From Strigamia acuminata (taxonomy: Eukaryota > Arthropoda > Chilopoda > Geophilomorpha > Linotaeniidae), in contig OX442315.1 in NCBI GenBank assembly GCA_949358305.1, positions 7,156,427 through 7,220,426 of the forward strand: 64,000 nt of DNA, in the 5' to 3' direction. Positions 10,945-24,400 of this stretch are shown here, piece after piece; position 1 is the first letter of the stretch, and every line of letters begins with the position of its first letter. Both the position numbers and the translations under genes were made by a program. A model generated the notes under the pieces. That model had not been told where the DNA came from, made no database searches, and worked only from the letters and a program-made list of their open reading frames with translations.

Positions 10945-12415
10945 TTAATATTTCCAAAAGTTGAATTTACGTAAGAAATTTTCCAGCATTTGAAACAGTG
11001 CTAGAGCAGATATTCCAAGAAAAAAGCCAAAAATTGACCCAATGTCGCAAATTAATTTGACCAATGGCACAGACAACTGTTGTTGAATAATTTCTCTCAA
11101 GTTATTTTCAAGTTGAATTACTGTACCTACAATACTTATTTTTTGTGGTATTTTAAAATTTTGAGTGAATGGTATGTGAATTGTATATTCACATGGTGGA
11201 TGGCAGCCACACCTGTGCACAGCATCGACATTTAGATGCACATTTAGGTATGACCGGCGTGCCTTTTTGGCTTCAATCGATGTTTTACAATCGGACAAAT
11301 GTGATGAATTGTAAAAAGGCAATCTGATATAAATAGAAAAACTTAAATGACAATGGATGTAGAATTGTGAGAATACGGCCAAACCTGCACCGAATGTTTT
11401 CTTCCATTAGTTTGTTTTGAAAGCACTTCTCTTCGCACAAATTAAATTCAATTAATGATACACATGGATTTGTCAGAGTGTTCAATTTGCAAATCTGCCA
11501 TACAAAAAAGAGCAACATTTGTTTACAGTCGAGCCTCATTACAACAAATCGCAAGGGACTCGAAAAATCGGTTCGTTATAACGTATGCTACACAAGTGAA
11601 ATGGCTCGGCCAATGGGAGAAAGGCCAATTTCATAGTGTATTAGAGTATACCATAGATGACTTTTGAATTGACTAATATTTATTTGCTTACCATCTGTCT
11701 GCTCAGTTTTATGTTTGTAATAGAACTGCCGTGTTGATTTTCAGTAACTTTAAAGTTAATTTTTTCTTGGCTTTTCATTAAGTAAATCTATCAAAATGCA
11801 ATAAGAATTCTCATTTGGTTATTGTAATTATTGTATTGTTTTGTGGACGGTATATAGTGTGCTTATGCAGGTTTTTTACTTTAAATTTGGAAGAATAAAT
11901 GGCTTAGTAATTGGTTGGATCAATTAATCGATGGTTTCCCAAAGATGGTAAGATCTTTGCACTCACATGCACCAAATGAGACAATTTTTATGGTTTTTTA
12001 CAAGAGCAATTACAAATTATAATTGTTTTTAAAGTCGAACCCTAATTTTGTGCCAAAATTATTCAACCGTATGTTTATGTTAATTACTGAATATTGGACA
12101 TGTTGGTTTTTATTTTCTACGTGAACTATGGCTGTTAATGCAGTTGCTGGATGATATTCTTTGGTATCTGAAAGTGTTATAATAAGTTTCAACATTAACT
12201 GCTTTCAAAATGATAAATACAAGACACTATTGTGAATAAAAGAAAGTCACAGCTTGTGCTTGTATGTCTTTTTTCTTTTGTCGTTGAAAGATTTTAAAGG
12301 AATTACCGGATTTCACTTTGATACCTTTTCCGAATACAGTATCTAAATAGGACATGTTCCCAAATATGGGTTTAATAATTGCTGCATTGTCTGCTAAGAG
12401 AGCTTCTGCTGCAAT
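10945..12415 (-). CDS. DEG/ENaC gene exons 8-12 (second subunit, extracellular part and TM2)
   Basis: Exons 8 (12415-12307), 9 (12167-12088), 10 (11787-11692), 11 (11494-11385) and 12 (11323-10945). Exon 11 is 110 nt, like exon 6, with matching cysteines (NPCVS, LCEEKC, IRCR). Exon 12 carries LPFYNSS, the motif [10 protein letters not shown] and TM2 with GIS. The acidic residue that usually follows the GxS filter reads Gln here (ALALFQM), while subunit 1 keeps Glu. The stop is TAA at 10947-10945. Confidence 0.83.
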
Positions 12416-15400
12416 CTGAAATTAAAAATTTAGTTATTTGGTACAATTCTACAAGTAGATTAAATATTAAAATGTTCTTATTGCAAATACTACTTAAAAA
12501 ATCCTAGTCAGTTAAAAAATTAAAAAATTTAAAATTAAAACTTACTTATACTGTGGCCTCCCCACCCCAACCTAAAGTCAATTTAGACCTCAAAACTAAC
12601 GGGAGTTATTTCTGAAATTTCATGTATTTTCATTAAATATCATGACAAATAATAAAAAAATTAAAGATTTAAAAATTCAAAAAAACAATTTCCACTAAAT
12701 TCCTTTGCTTACCAACAGCTTTTGAATTCAATCTCAATTATTTTTGTCGTCCTCATTCAACAAATGCCTAATTGGTTACATTTATTTATAAATGTTAAGT
12801 AGTCAAAGAACAGAATGGGATTTTTAAACATTTTAGGAAAATATCTTTTGGCTTTGGTCAAAAATGACCCGGTTGGGTGATTAAGGGATTTTTTTTGGTT
12901 AGTTCTGCTAGTGTTAATCTGTTTTGTGTACTTTGTGCAAGTACAATGGTACCGACCGTCGATTGTTGTTGGGATATTTGATGTGGAAAATCACCACTTG
13001 ATGTCATTGTGTAATTAGTGTAGTTTGAGTTTTTTATATCCTGTGGTGACACTCCTACCATATATGGAGTGAACATCCTTCCTGTGTTTTTTCCCCACTC
13101 ATTCACTTGATGTAGAACAGTGAGGTTGCTCTAAACTGTATTAAACTTCAACCGTTTTTACTTGATTCATAACAAATGGTAGCAGAGAGGAAGGTTGAAC
13201 AATCATCAGCCACATTGAATAGAAGAAAAACGGTATTGAGACCGAAAAACAAGAAGTTTTGAGCAGATTTGAGGCGACGGTTGAGAGCAACCACGAGGCG
13301 AAAATCGAGAGCAACGCCGCGCCATCTTGAAGTGCACGATACGAGACGACGAGAAACAACTTTAACAAAGACTGTGAGCGACAATTCAATTCGAGGTGAA
13401 TTAAACAATATTGAGATTGTGCCACAGAACCGAGACGGAGGAAAAAGTTGAACAATACGTGCAAATTGAGACGAAACCAACAAAGATGAGCGATACCGGT
13501 AATTGGAGTTTGGCTAACATTGAGCCATTAAATGATGCGAATTATTTCCTATGGGAATCAAGAGTGGAGGGAATCCTCAGAGCCAAGAAATTGTGGAAAG
13601 AAGTAATTGTAGGAGCCGAACCGCAACGTGGAGTTCAAGGAGAAGCGGATTTTGCCGCAAAAGAGAAAACTTGGGACGAATGGGACGATAAAAACGCGGC
13701 GGCCCACTTCACGATGATCAGCACAATGACGGCACCACAAGTTTTGAAGTATTCAAACACAAAAGGTGCAAAGGCACTTTGGGACCTGGTGAAAACAAAT
13801 ATGGCGGCAAAAACCCAAGAATTGCAAATGAGGAGTGCCTGCGAGTTGACACAGCTGAAGATGAACAGCAAAGAAGATGTAGACACCTACATGAACAGGG
13901 CCGAAGCAATAATCAACCGCTGTGCAAAACTTGGCAAAAATATAGACGACTACGAGTGCAAGTTTTACGTGACGAAAGGATTGCGGAGAGAATTTGACGC
14001 GAATGTGCGCGCAATTGAAGTGCAGGCGAATTTAGACATGTCAAAAATTCGTGACATATTAAAAATGGAAGAAGGTCGAATTTCAACCAGAAAAGAAGAG
14101 AAAAATGCGACAACAAATGAAACCGCACTCAAAACACATGAGAGAGGGCAGAAGCCAAAGCGCACATGCTTCAACTGTGGCCGTGGAGGACATATGGCAA
14201 GAGAATGCTACAGTGAGGCAAAATGTTACAACTGCCAGGAGTTTGGTCACTTATCGAAAGATTGTTCGAAACCAAAACGAGAATTTAAAAGTGGCGACTC
14301 AAGAGGACGTGGTCGAGGCAGAGGCAATCAGCGAGGTCGCGGCAGAGGAAAAAGTGAAATATCAATGATGGCGTACGAGGAAAAGCCCGAATTCACACTT
14401 ATGACGTACGAAATAGATGAAAACACCAATGATGAAGAAACAAACGAAGAAAGCAATTGGGTGTTGGATTCCGGAGCGACAAGCCACATGACGGCGCTGG
14501 ATGCAAAACATTTCGACACATTTGATGAGGATGAAAAGAATATCGGAATGACGAAGAAAGGCAAAAGCATGAAGTCAATTGGAATGGGCGAGATTGTGCT
14601 CGAACACGACGGGAAAAATTCCAGACTGAAGAAAGTGTTGTGTGTGCCGCAAATTGGAAGCAATTTGTTGTCAGTATCGAAAATAGTCGATAATGGACTA
14701 AAAGTCACATTCCCCAAAACGAGCGCAACAATTGACGATGAGAATGGAGAACAAGTTATGACGGTGACAATTGGCACGTGAGATTGGGACATTTAAATTA
14801 CAACACCCTGAGAGAGATGAAAAATGAAGAACTAGCATACGGCATAGAAATTAGCAGCAAAGGTGGCGCCGTGTGTGAACCATGCATCGCGGGAAAGATG
14901 AAAAAGACGTCGCACAAATCGGTAACAGACCGCCAATCGTCAAGCATCATGGAGTTGTGGCACATTGATTTAATTGGACCAATTGGACCCGAATCTCGAG
15001 GAGGTGCAAACTATATAATGACTGTAGTGGACGATTGGAGTAGGATGCTAATGGTAAAAACATTAAATGCAAAAAGCGACGCGAAGGAGAAGTTAACAGA
15101 ACTTATCATTGGGATGGAAAGACAAACTGACAAAAAGCTGAAAAAATTGAGAAGCGATAACGGCGGCGAGTTCTTATCCAAAAGCATGAAGGAATGGACA
15201 ACAAAAAGAGGCATTGAACATCAGCTGACCACAGCATTTAACCCGGCTAGCAATGGCGTCGCAGAACGCGCGAACCGGACAATACTTGAGATGTTGAGAG
15301 CAATGTTAAAAGATTGCAAACTGCCAAAGACGTTTTGGGCGGAGTGCGTATCAACAGTGGCGCACATCCGCAACCGGTGCAAATCCTCAGTTCATGGACG

Positions 15401-18400
15401 CACACCATTTGAGATATGGTTTGGGAGAAAACCAAATTTGAAATACTTGAGAAGATTTGGATGTGTAGCATATGTGCTAATTAAGGACCACAAACGAAAG
15501 AAACTGGACCCAAAGGCGGAAAAAGCAATATTTATTGGATACTCGAATACAAGGAAGGCGTACCGAATTTATCACCCGGAAAACGATTCGATAAGCGAAG
15601 AAATTGATGTAAAATTTGACGAGAGTAAAACGGGCGCAGATTTGTTGAATGGAGAAATCAAAGATGGTGAAGAGATTGAAACAGTCAAAATCGATCTGAA
15701 TTGCGAAGAAAATGAAGACGAATCAGACGATGCCGAGGAAGAAGAGCAAAGTGAGATATATGAAGAAGAAAATGAAACAGAGGATAACACGAAAGAAAAC
15801 GACACTGAGGTCGAACGTGACGAACCACCACAGAGGGGGCGACCAGCAGGGGTGACCAGGGAAATGAAGTTGGTCGCCGATAAAGTGCAAAGAGAAGAAC
15901 ACGAGAAGAGACTGGTTGACCAGGGAGCGCGAAGATCTGAGAGAATTAAGACGAAGCAAATGGCATTACTAGTAGAAGAAATCTTAACGCCGAAAAATTT
16001 CCACGAAGCGACAAACTCCCATCACGCGACAGACTGGAAGGCCGCGATGGATGACGAGATGAGCTCGATGAAACAACACGGAGTGTGGAAAATTGGAAAA
16101 TTGCCAAAAGGAAAGAAGGCGGTGAAATCCAAGTGGGTTTATAAAGTGAAGTTAAATTCCGAGGGGGAACCGGAAAGATTCCAAGCAAGACTAGTAGCCA
16201 CTGGATACTCGCAGAAATTCGGGGACGATTACGAGCTAACCTTCGCCCCGGTTATCCGAATAGAGACTCTCAGAATGCTGATTAATGTAGCAGCAAAAAT
16301 TAACCGACCATTAAAACAACATGATGTCAAAGCCGCATACCTTCACGGCAAACTGAAAGAGACGATATTTATGATGCAGCCAGAAGGATATGTTGAAGGA
16401 GGAAAAGGATGTTGGTCTACGGACCGTGTTTGTAGTCGATGTAAGACAGATTCGGCTTGTATTATCATTTTACCGGTGTATTTCTCAATTATTGCTTATT
16501 TACCGATCTTTTAAGTTGTTTATCATATTTTTGGTCATTTAGTCATTGTTTATGTATTTTAGCATGAGGCACCATGCATTTGTTAGTTTTGGAAGTTACT
16601 TTGACTATTTTCCTAATTTGCAATGTTGTATTGCGACACAAGGTGTCGCTACTCACTCTCTCTCGAATCCAAGATGGCGCTGCACACGGAGTTGCTTGCC
16701 CATCCTTTTTCCCAACCTGATTTGGACCACTATGTAAGATATTTTGTTTATATTAAATCATTTTATTATTTGTATATGCTATTTGCATCATTCCACGGCA
16801 TATAAGTGCTTGTGCACGGCCGTATCTTGCTCGAAACGTTTTCGGCGCGAGTATTCTGCGCGCGAGAATTTGCGAGCACTCTGCGAGTCGGGTTCCGACT
16901 CTGTTTTCGATTTTTCGCTCGTAATTCCGAGCTAATTTCCTCCTCCTCTGCTACAATTGGTAGCAGAGGGTGGTTGCTATCCTCTGTTAGCACGCTTTCC
17001 ACTAATTTTTGCCAAGAAATTCGCGATTTTCGCGATTCGCGGCAAATTTTTGCCTATTTTCAGATTCCGACGTCGATTTCCGCCGATTTTCGTCCTTTTC
17101 GTTTTCGTAACGTCTTCGAGACGTTCATTCGACGTTCTACCGACGTTCTCCTGTCTAACTTTGCCGAAAATTACGCGGGTTACGCGAATTTTCCGGCAAA
17201 TCTTTATATTTTCAGATTTAACGCTGATTTCGCCGAGATTCCGACTCGTCACCGCCGACGAGGCGTGTTATCATCTAGAAACGGGCAAAACCCGCTGTAT
17301 TCACCCCGGTGTGTCTACAGTATCGTCGATTTATTTATCTTTCGACGATTTTTGGATTTTTCCTCGATTTATTCGGGTCGAATGCGCTTTTCAGCCGCTT
17401 TTTCGAGAAAAGCGAGCAAACCCGTGTTTTCTACACGACGGTGTGGTGACCAGCCCACACAGAATCTCCATTTCGCCTTCTTTATTTTTCAGGGTCGTAT
17501 TATTATTATTGTTAGATTTAAGGGGGATTTTGGTGTGGGACATTTAGTATCCTCGGCGCCCTTCGCTCGAATCCGGGCAAGCGTCGTTGTATTCCCCGAT
17601 AGTGCTTGTCGTGGTACAAGTGAGGTTTCCCGCGGTTCCAGGCAACCGGTCGGACCCTCTCAGACTGGCTATCGGGGGTTTTTTGATTTCTTCAGAAGGA
17701 ATCGCCCCATTTACGGTTTCCGCTTTGAACCACGAGGGAGGTGTGTGTGTGTTGTGAAGTGCATCGTGTTCGTCAGTGCTCCGAATTTAGTGCGCCAATA
17801 CCACTCTCGTCGCTTCTGTGATTTTTCGCGTTCTGTCTCGCCTTGGCTGCTATCATGCAAAAAGTCAGTGATCCGACCAGCGGCAGAGTTCCCGTACTCG
17901 CTGTAGGGAATTACGACTCGTGGCAGAGGAGCATGCGAATGCTCCTCAAAGCAGAAGGATTGTGGCACCACGTGACGGAAACCGAGGAAGTTGAATACGT
18001 AAAAACCGCATCGGAAAAGGAGAAAGTCAAATATCAGCGCAAGAAAGACAAGGCTCTCGGCCTCATTTACTGTTTTGTCTCCGAGGCAAAGAAGTCGGCC
18101 CTTGATAATTGCGATACACCTAAACAATCTTGGGATAAGTTGGCGCAGATCTACGCTCCCAGCTCCCGCGCGCGCCAAGCCGCGATGCGCTGGGATTTCC
18201 TCGCTCTCCGACTTGGCCCGAACGAGGAAATGGCTGATTTCATCGCCCGCGTCGATTACCACGCCAGCCAACTTAAGTCGGTGGGTGAACCAGTCTCAGA
18301 TGTTCACCATTCGTATCAGTACTTACACCGCCTTCCGCCCGAGTATTCGCAAGCATCGTTTGCCATATACCATTGGCCAGATGACCAGTTCATACCGGAT

Positions 18401-21400
18401 AAAGTGTCCGAACAGCTTCTCTCCGAGTATATGCGCCTCAAATCAATCCATACGAACAATTCTCAGTCAGCATCGGCGCATACTTCCAACACTGGTCAAT
18501 CTCGACGGAATCAATCCCGACCTCCGCGTGATATTTCGACGGTTCGATGTTTTAATTGTCAAGAACTCGGACATTACGCCAACAAGTGCCCTCATCAGAA
18601 AGGCGATGGTCAGAACCGCCAGGCACCCGCTGCGCAAGTCCAACGCTCCTCTCGCAGTAAGAGCCGTCGCAGTAACAAGAACGCGTCGAAGCCGGAGGAT
18701 CCCAAGCCACGGGGCAGTTCCAGGCCACGACGAGATGCAAATTTCTTCGTCAATTGTCCCCAGATCATCGAGCGTCCTATTGCACATTTTATGCAGTCAA
18801 ATGAGTGGATCATTGACTGCGGGGCCACCGACCACATTTCTCATATTCGATCGTGGTTTTCGGACTTTGAACAAATTACGCCATTCGACATCGAACTCGG
18901 ACAGGGCAAGTCCAAAGTAACCGGACGTGGTAACGTGCGACTTCAGACCTCGATTGACAACTGTGACTGTTTTGTGACTCTACACAATGTCTTATTTGCA
19001 CCGAACTTTGAGGCGAATCTTGTCTCCGTGAGCAAAATCGACAGAAACAAATTCCACATTGATATATATGACGGGGAGGTTAATGTCTATCAATCCGACA
19101 TTCGCTCATCAGTTCTCCGGGCGAAGGAAAAGGCTGGATTATATTACGTGGATGGACTTTGTGTGACCCCCGCTATTGCGACAACGGTTTCGCCGACTCT
19201 TCAGCCTGCACCAACAACTCCAGTCAAGATGCTGGTCACTTCTGAGGTTGATTTCGAGCCAATTCCGAAACCGAAAAAGAAGTCAAAGACAAAAACTGAG
19301 CACATGACGGATTTTCGTATCGAGTTGCCATCTTTGGACGTCGTGAACGAAATTCCGACCCCAACTCCTACTAATCCGTTATCGAACCTAAGTCCTACCC
19401 AAGCTCAACTCCCTCCTTCCGTCCCATCCCATTCCGACGTCATTCAGTCAATCCCGACGTCATCCATCCCTAAAACGAGTTCTCCACCTAAAAAGGAGAC
19501 GGTTGCTGCTGCGGCATCAAGAAAAGACGCAACTGGACTGTGGCATAGTCGTCTTGGCCACCTCCACACCAAGTCAATGCGTCTTCTGGCAACCAATGAT
19601 CAGGTCTACGGGATGGAACCGGCTGAAGTGTCCAAGGAGTTGGCATGCAACGACTGTCGACTTGCAAAGTCAATCCGTAAATCACACAAGCCGGATTTAA
19701 ACCCAATTTCAACCAAAGCACTGGACCTTCTCCACATGGATGTCTGGGGACCATCAGAAACCACATCCATTGGGGGAGCTCGTTTCGTATTCACGATAAT
19801 TGACGACGCCACGCGATATTGTTGGATAACACCGATGGCACAAAAATCTCAAGTCTTCGGCATATTCAAGGATTTCGTCACCCGTATCGAATGCGTTGCA
19901 AGTACTCGTGTGAAGGCTATCCGTTCTGACCGTGGTGGAGAGTTCATGTCGAATGAATTCCTCGACTACCTTCGAGAGAAGGGCATCGAAGGTCAGCGTA
20001 CCAACCCTAATTCACCCGCTATGAATGGAACGGCCGAACGAATCAACCGGACAATGGCCGAAAACGTGAGAGCTGTGTTAAACGAGACCAAACTCCCGGA
20101 TGCGTTGTGGGCCGAATTGGCTGTGACATTCGCCTACATTAAAAACCGCTCTCCACATTCTCGTTTAAACAATCAGGTTCCTTATATCCTGTGGCGACAG
20201 CGAGCCCTTTCATTGCGGCATCTACGACGAATAGGATCAAAATGTTGGGTGCATTTTACCGCACCGGGACGCAAGAAGCTCCAAATGCGTGCCTGGGAGG
20301 GCTATGTTGTCGGATACGCAGTCGGAACGAGAGGATATCGCATTTGGAACCCATTGGATGATAAAATTACCGAATCATGTCATGTCAGGATCGACGAAAG
20401 GATATCGTATCGCCGGTCTATTCGAAATGGCAACGGGAATCACCAATCTACGTTTGAATTCCCGGTTGAAAACGTTCAAAACTTCCCACAATCGACTGTA
20501 TCGTTTGATGAAAACATCCAGTATCTTGACTGGCCAAAGGGATCGGACTCAGAGGATGAACACTCGTCGTCAGACGATGAGCCTGAGATGCCTCCGCTGG
20601 AAGAAAGTTCGAGCTCAGCCGCATCCGCTCAATTTATGACACCTGAGCGACAACTTCTTGAGGCGTGTGCTTTGAGATTGCCAAGCTCCGATAGTAATCT
20701 GGGTGATGACACGGATCGTGACGTTGATGATATAGACGAAGTTTCCCTTGTGCCTATGTCTACCTATACTTCTCCTCATGTGTCACCTCAAACTTCACCG
20801 CAAACCTCGCCCCCGTTATCCCAACCGGGCTCTCCGAGCAGATTTGTGACTACGCGAAGAACAATGGGTACTTCTGTTCTTCAACACACAATTCCAGTTT
20901 TTGGTGCAGGACCCATGTCTCCAGCTCCACTTCATGGTATCGAGGTATTACCAACCACTGCCAGACAGACAGCTTTTATGTGGAGATATATCGGAGGAGA
21001 TTCGCCGTGTGCTGGTTGGAAACGTGAAGAGCATCTCAGAAAGGATCAGAGACCCGGGAAAATTGACACCGACGTTTATTATTTCCCGGAACCGGATGTG
21101 CGACTGCGTTCCCGTAAAGACGTCGAAAAATATTGTCAGTTTAATCACATCGAGTACGATCCGGAGCTCTTCTTCTTTGGCAACATTGAATACACTTTGC
21201 CAACGATTCCTGGCCGACATGTGGCTCATCTCTGCCGAACCGAACCCGCATCTTTCGCCGAAATTCCGAAATTCGACGATGCTCCGAAATGGAGAGAAGC
21301 AATCGCAGAGGAACTCGGAACTTTTGAAGAGCGAGAGGTTTATGTTGAAGTACCGAGGCCGCCAGACACGACGATCCTCGGGTGCAAGTGGATCTTCAAG

Positions 21401-24400
21401 TTGAAATCTGACGCCGCTGGCAAGATTACTCGTTACCGCGCCCGCCTTGTTGCTCAAGGCTTCCGACAAACTCTCGGCGTCGACTACGATGAGGTTTTCA
21501 GCCCCGTAGTGAACTTTGTGCTCATTCGGATGTTCTTTTGTTTGCTCGTCGTTCTCCGAGGTTGGAAAGACGCGCACCTCGACGTGAAGTGCGCTTACCT
21601 TTACGGTGAGCTCGAGCATAAGGTGTACATGCGCATCCCGGCTGGGGCAACCTGTACAAATCCGAACAACGTCTGGCTACTCATAAAATCCCTTTACGGT
21701 CTGCACCAGTCGGGAAGACAGTGGTTTGAAAAGCTCGACGAAACGCTTCGATCTCTCGGATTCCGCAAACTTCCTGGCTGCAATTGCGTGTACATGTTTG
21801 GATCTTCGGCGCTAATGTTAGTCTACGTGGACGATATCGTTCTATTCTACGCAACTGACTCCGTTCTCGACCGTCTCATCACTCTGATTAGCACCAAGTT
21901 TCAGATTGTTAATCTGGGACCCATCACGAAACTACTCGGGGTTGAGTTCATTCGTGACGCTGGCAAAACATTCATCAGCCAGCGAACGTACATCGCAAAA
22001 ATCATAAAGAAGTTCGGCACCGTTATTAATAACCTCGTCAAGGTTCCAGTCACTCCGGGGACCATGCTCACAAAAGGACCGACAGAAAACCTAATCGATT
22101 TCCCATATCGATCCCTTATTGGATCTCTGTTATTTTTGGCCTCTCGAACTCGCCCCGACATCCTGTACTCGGTGATATTCCTTTCACAATTCAACACCTG
22201 TTATACGCAAGCTCACATCAAGGCTTTGTTTCAAGTGCTGCAGTACGTGTCTAACACAGCGGACTACTGCATTGAACTATCGGGATGTTCGACTGGACTT
22301 TTGTGGGCATACACCGACGCGTCGTGGGCATCGGACACCGCTACTTCACTCAGCTTCGGAGGATACATTTGTTATATCGGGAACACGCCAATTGGGTGGT
22401 CTTGCCGCAAGCAAACCACAGTCGCCTGTTCGACTATGGAGGCCGAATTTCTTGCCCTAGTCGACACGGTCAAGGAGCTTTATTGGCTGCATCATGTATA
22501 CTCTGAATGTTCGATACTCGACCGCGTTCCACGACCCGTCATCTACTCCGACGCACTTGCCGCTATCCAATTCACCGCGAATGACGTCGAGAACAGTAAG
22601 ACGAAGCACATTCGCGTTAAGTTCCATTGGCTGCGGGAGTGGTATTCGGCGGGACGTTTCGAGCTCAGAAAAGTGCCCGGCGATCTTAACGTCGCCGATA
22701 TATTTACAAAATGGCTCGGCTCGGAACGACTTCGATCACTCATCTCGCGAATCTTCCGACTCTAAAATTATCGACATTCCTAATTTATTTGCCCGACATC
22801 GAGGATCATCGAGCTCCAGTGGGAATATTCGGGCTTCCGTAGAGTTCTTCAATGACAGTACCCGGCTCGGTGATTCGAACTTTATTGTTTATATTTTCTC
22901 GTAACACACTGTAATTCCAGTACCCGTTCTGTATTTCCCCGAACCTATTTACATCGAAGGGGGGATTTGTTGGTCTACGGACCGTGTTTGTAGTCGATGT
23001 AAGACAGATTCGGCTTGTATTATCATTTTACCGGTGTATTTCTCAATTATTGCTTATTTACCGATCTTTTAAGTTGTTTATCATATTTTTGGTCATTTAG
23101 TCATTGTTTATGTATTTTAGCATGAGGCACCATGCATTTGTTAGTTTTGGAAGTTACTTTGACTATTTTCCTAATTTGCAATGTTGTATTGCGACACAAG
23201 GTGTCGCTACTCACTCTCTCTCGAATCCAAGATGGCGCTGCACACGGAGTTGCTTGCCCATCCTTTTTCCCAACCTGATTTGGACCACTATGTAAGATAT
23301 TTTGTTTATATTAAATCATTTTATTATTTGTATATGCTATTTGCATCATTCCACGGCATATAAGTGCTTGTGCACGGCCGTATCTTGCTCGAAACGTTTT
23401 CGGCGCGAGTATTCTGCGCGCGAGAATTTGCGAGCACTCTGCGAGTCGGGTTCCGACTCTGTTTTCGATTTTTCGCTCGTAATTCCGAGCTAATTTCCTC
23501 CTCCTCTGCTACAAAGGACATGTGTGCCAATTAATCAAAAGCATCTATGGATTAAAACAGGCAGGGAGATGTTGGTTTGAAATGTTGGATAAGACATTGA
23601 AGAAAATTGGATTTAAACCATCTCCAGAGGACCCATGCCTTTATGTGATTTTTGTTGATGGCAACTTTATGTTCCTAGGCATGTACGTAGATGACGACTT
23701 ATCTTTGGCATCCACAGACGAATTCGAGACGGAATTAATGTCAAAAATGAAGGAAGAAATTGAGTTCGTGAGCATAGGCAGACTGGAATACATCCTGGGA
23801 ATCCAAGTCGAATACAAAAATGGAAGAATCAACATCCACCAAGGCGGATACATAAAAAGATTGGTGGAGAGCGAGGGATTGGAAGAATGCAATGCGGCAA
23901 TAACCTCAGTGAACCCCAATCAAAATTTGGACGAATTTGAAGAAAGTGAGAAAGTTGACGCAACACAATACCAGGAACTGCTGGGCAAAATGATGTACCT
24001 TGCCACACACACGAGACCAGACCTGAGTTTCCCAATGAGCCTGTTATCGCAATATAACAAGGACCCACGAAAGATCCATTTTACAGCATTGCAGCGTGTA
24101 TTGAGATACCTGAAGGGGACGATGGATTACAAGCTCAGTTACGGAGGAGAAGAGAGCCACATCCACGGCTACTCGGACGCGAGTGTGGACCGGACATCGA
24201 ACGCACGGTCGTTCTCCGGATTCATCACACTTGTTGTGACCCGACTGGACCGGGGTCAACGAAGAGTTTCTCTCGTGACCTCGTTTCGGGTGTAAGGGGA
24301 GCCGCAAGCGCATCTCCCTTCCCTCAGTGCATTGACATCTAGTCAATGGACAGGCGTCTGCCCTGAGGGAGTGGGGATGGCTCGTCCACCCCACCATTGG

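Larger units (their letters stand above)
16410..23513 (+). mobile_element. Copia-2, complete Ty1/Copia retrotransposon
   Basis: 7104 bp with 546-bp LTRs that look identical and a perfect AAGGA duplication (16405-16409 and 23514-23518). It has a primer site, one intact 1636-codon ORF and a polypurine tract before the 3' LTR. It sits in the RT region of Copia-1 in the same orientation. Identical LTRs and an unbroken ORF indicate a very recent and possibly still active copy. Confidence 0.96.

Noticed and set aside
12010-12195. Independent 61-codon ORF on the minus strand
   Set aside because: It is exon 9 of the channel gene (12167-12088) plus intron read-through.
14760-14790. Programmed frameshift between Copia-1 ORF1 and ORF2
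   Set aside because: There is no slippery heptamer, and the linking segment between protease and the WHxRLGH motif seems shortened; a deletion is simpler.
16806-17906. A 366-codon plus-strand ORF over the Copia-2 LTR and leader
   Set aside because: Phe/Arg-rich translation without family features, it starts inside the LTR and runs into the gag start in another frame. Best explained by T-rich leader composition.
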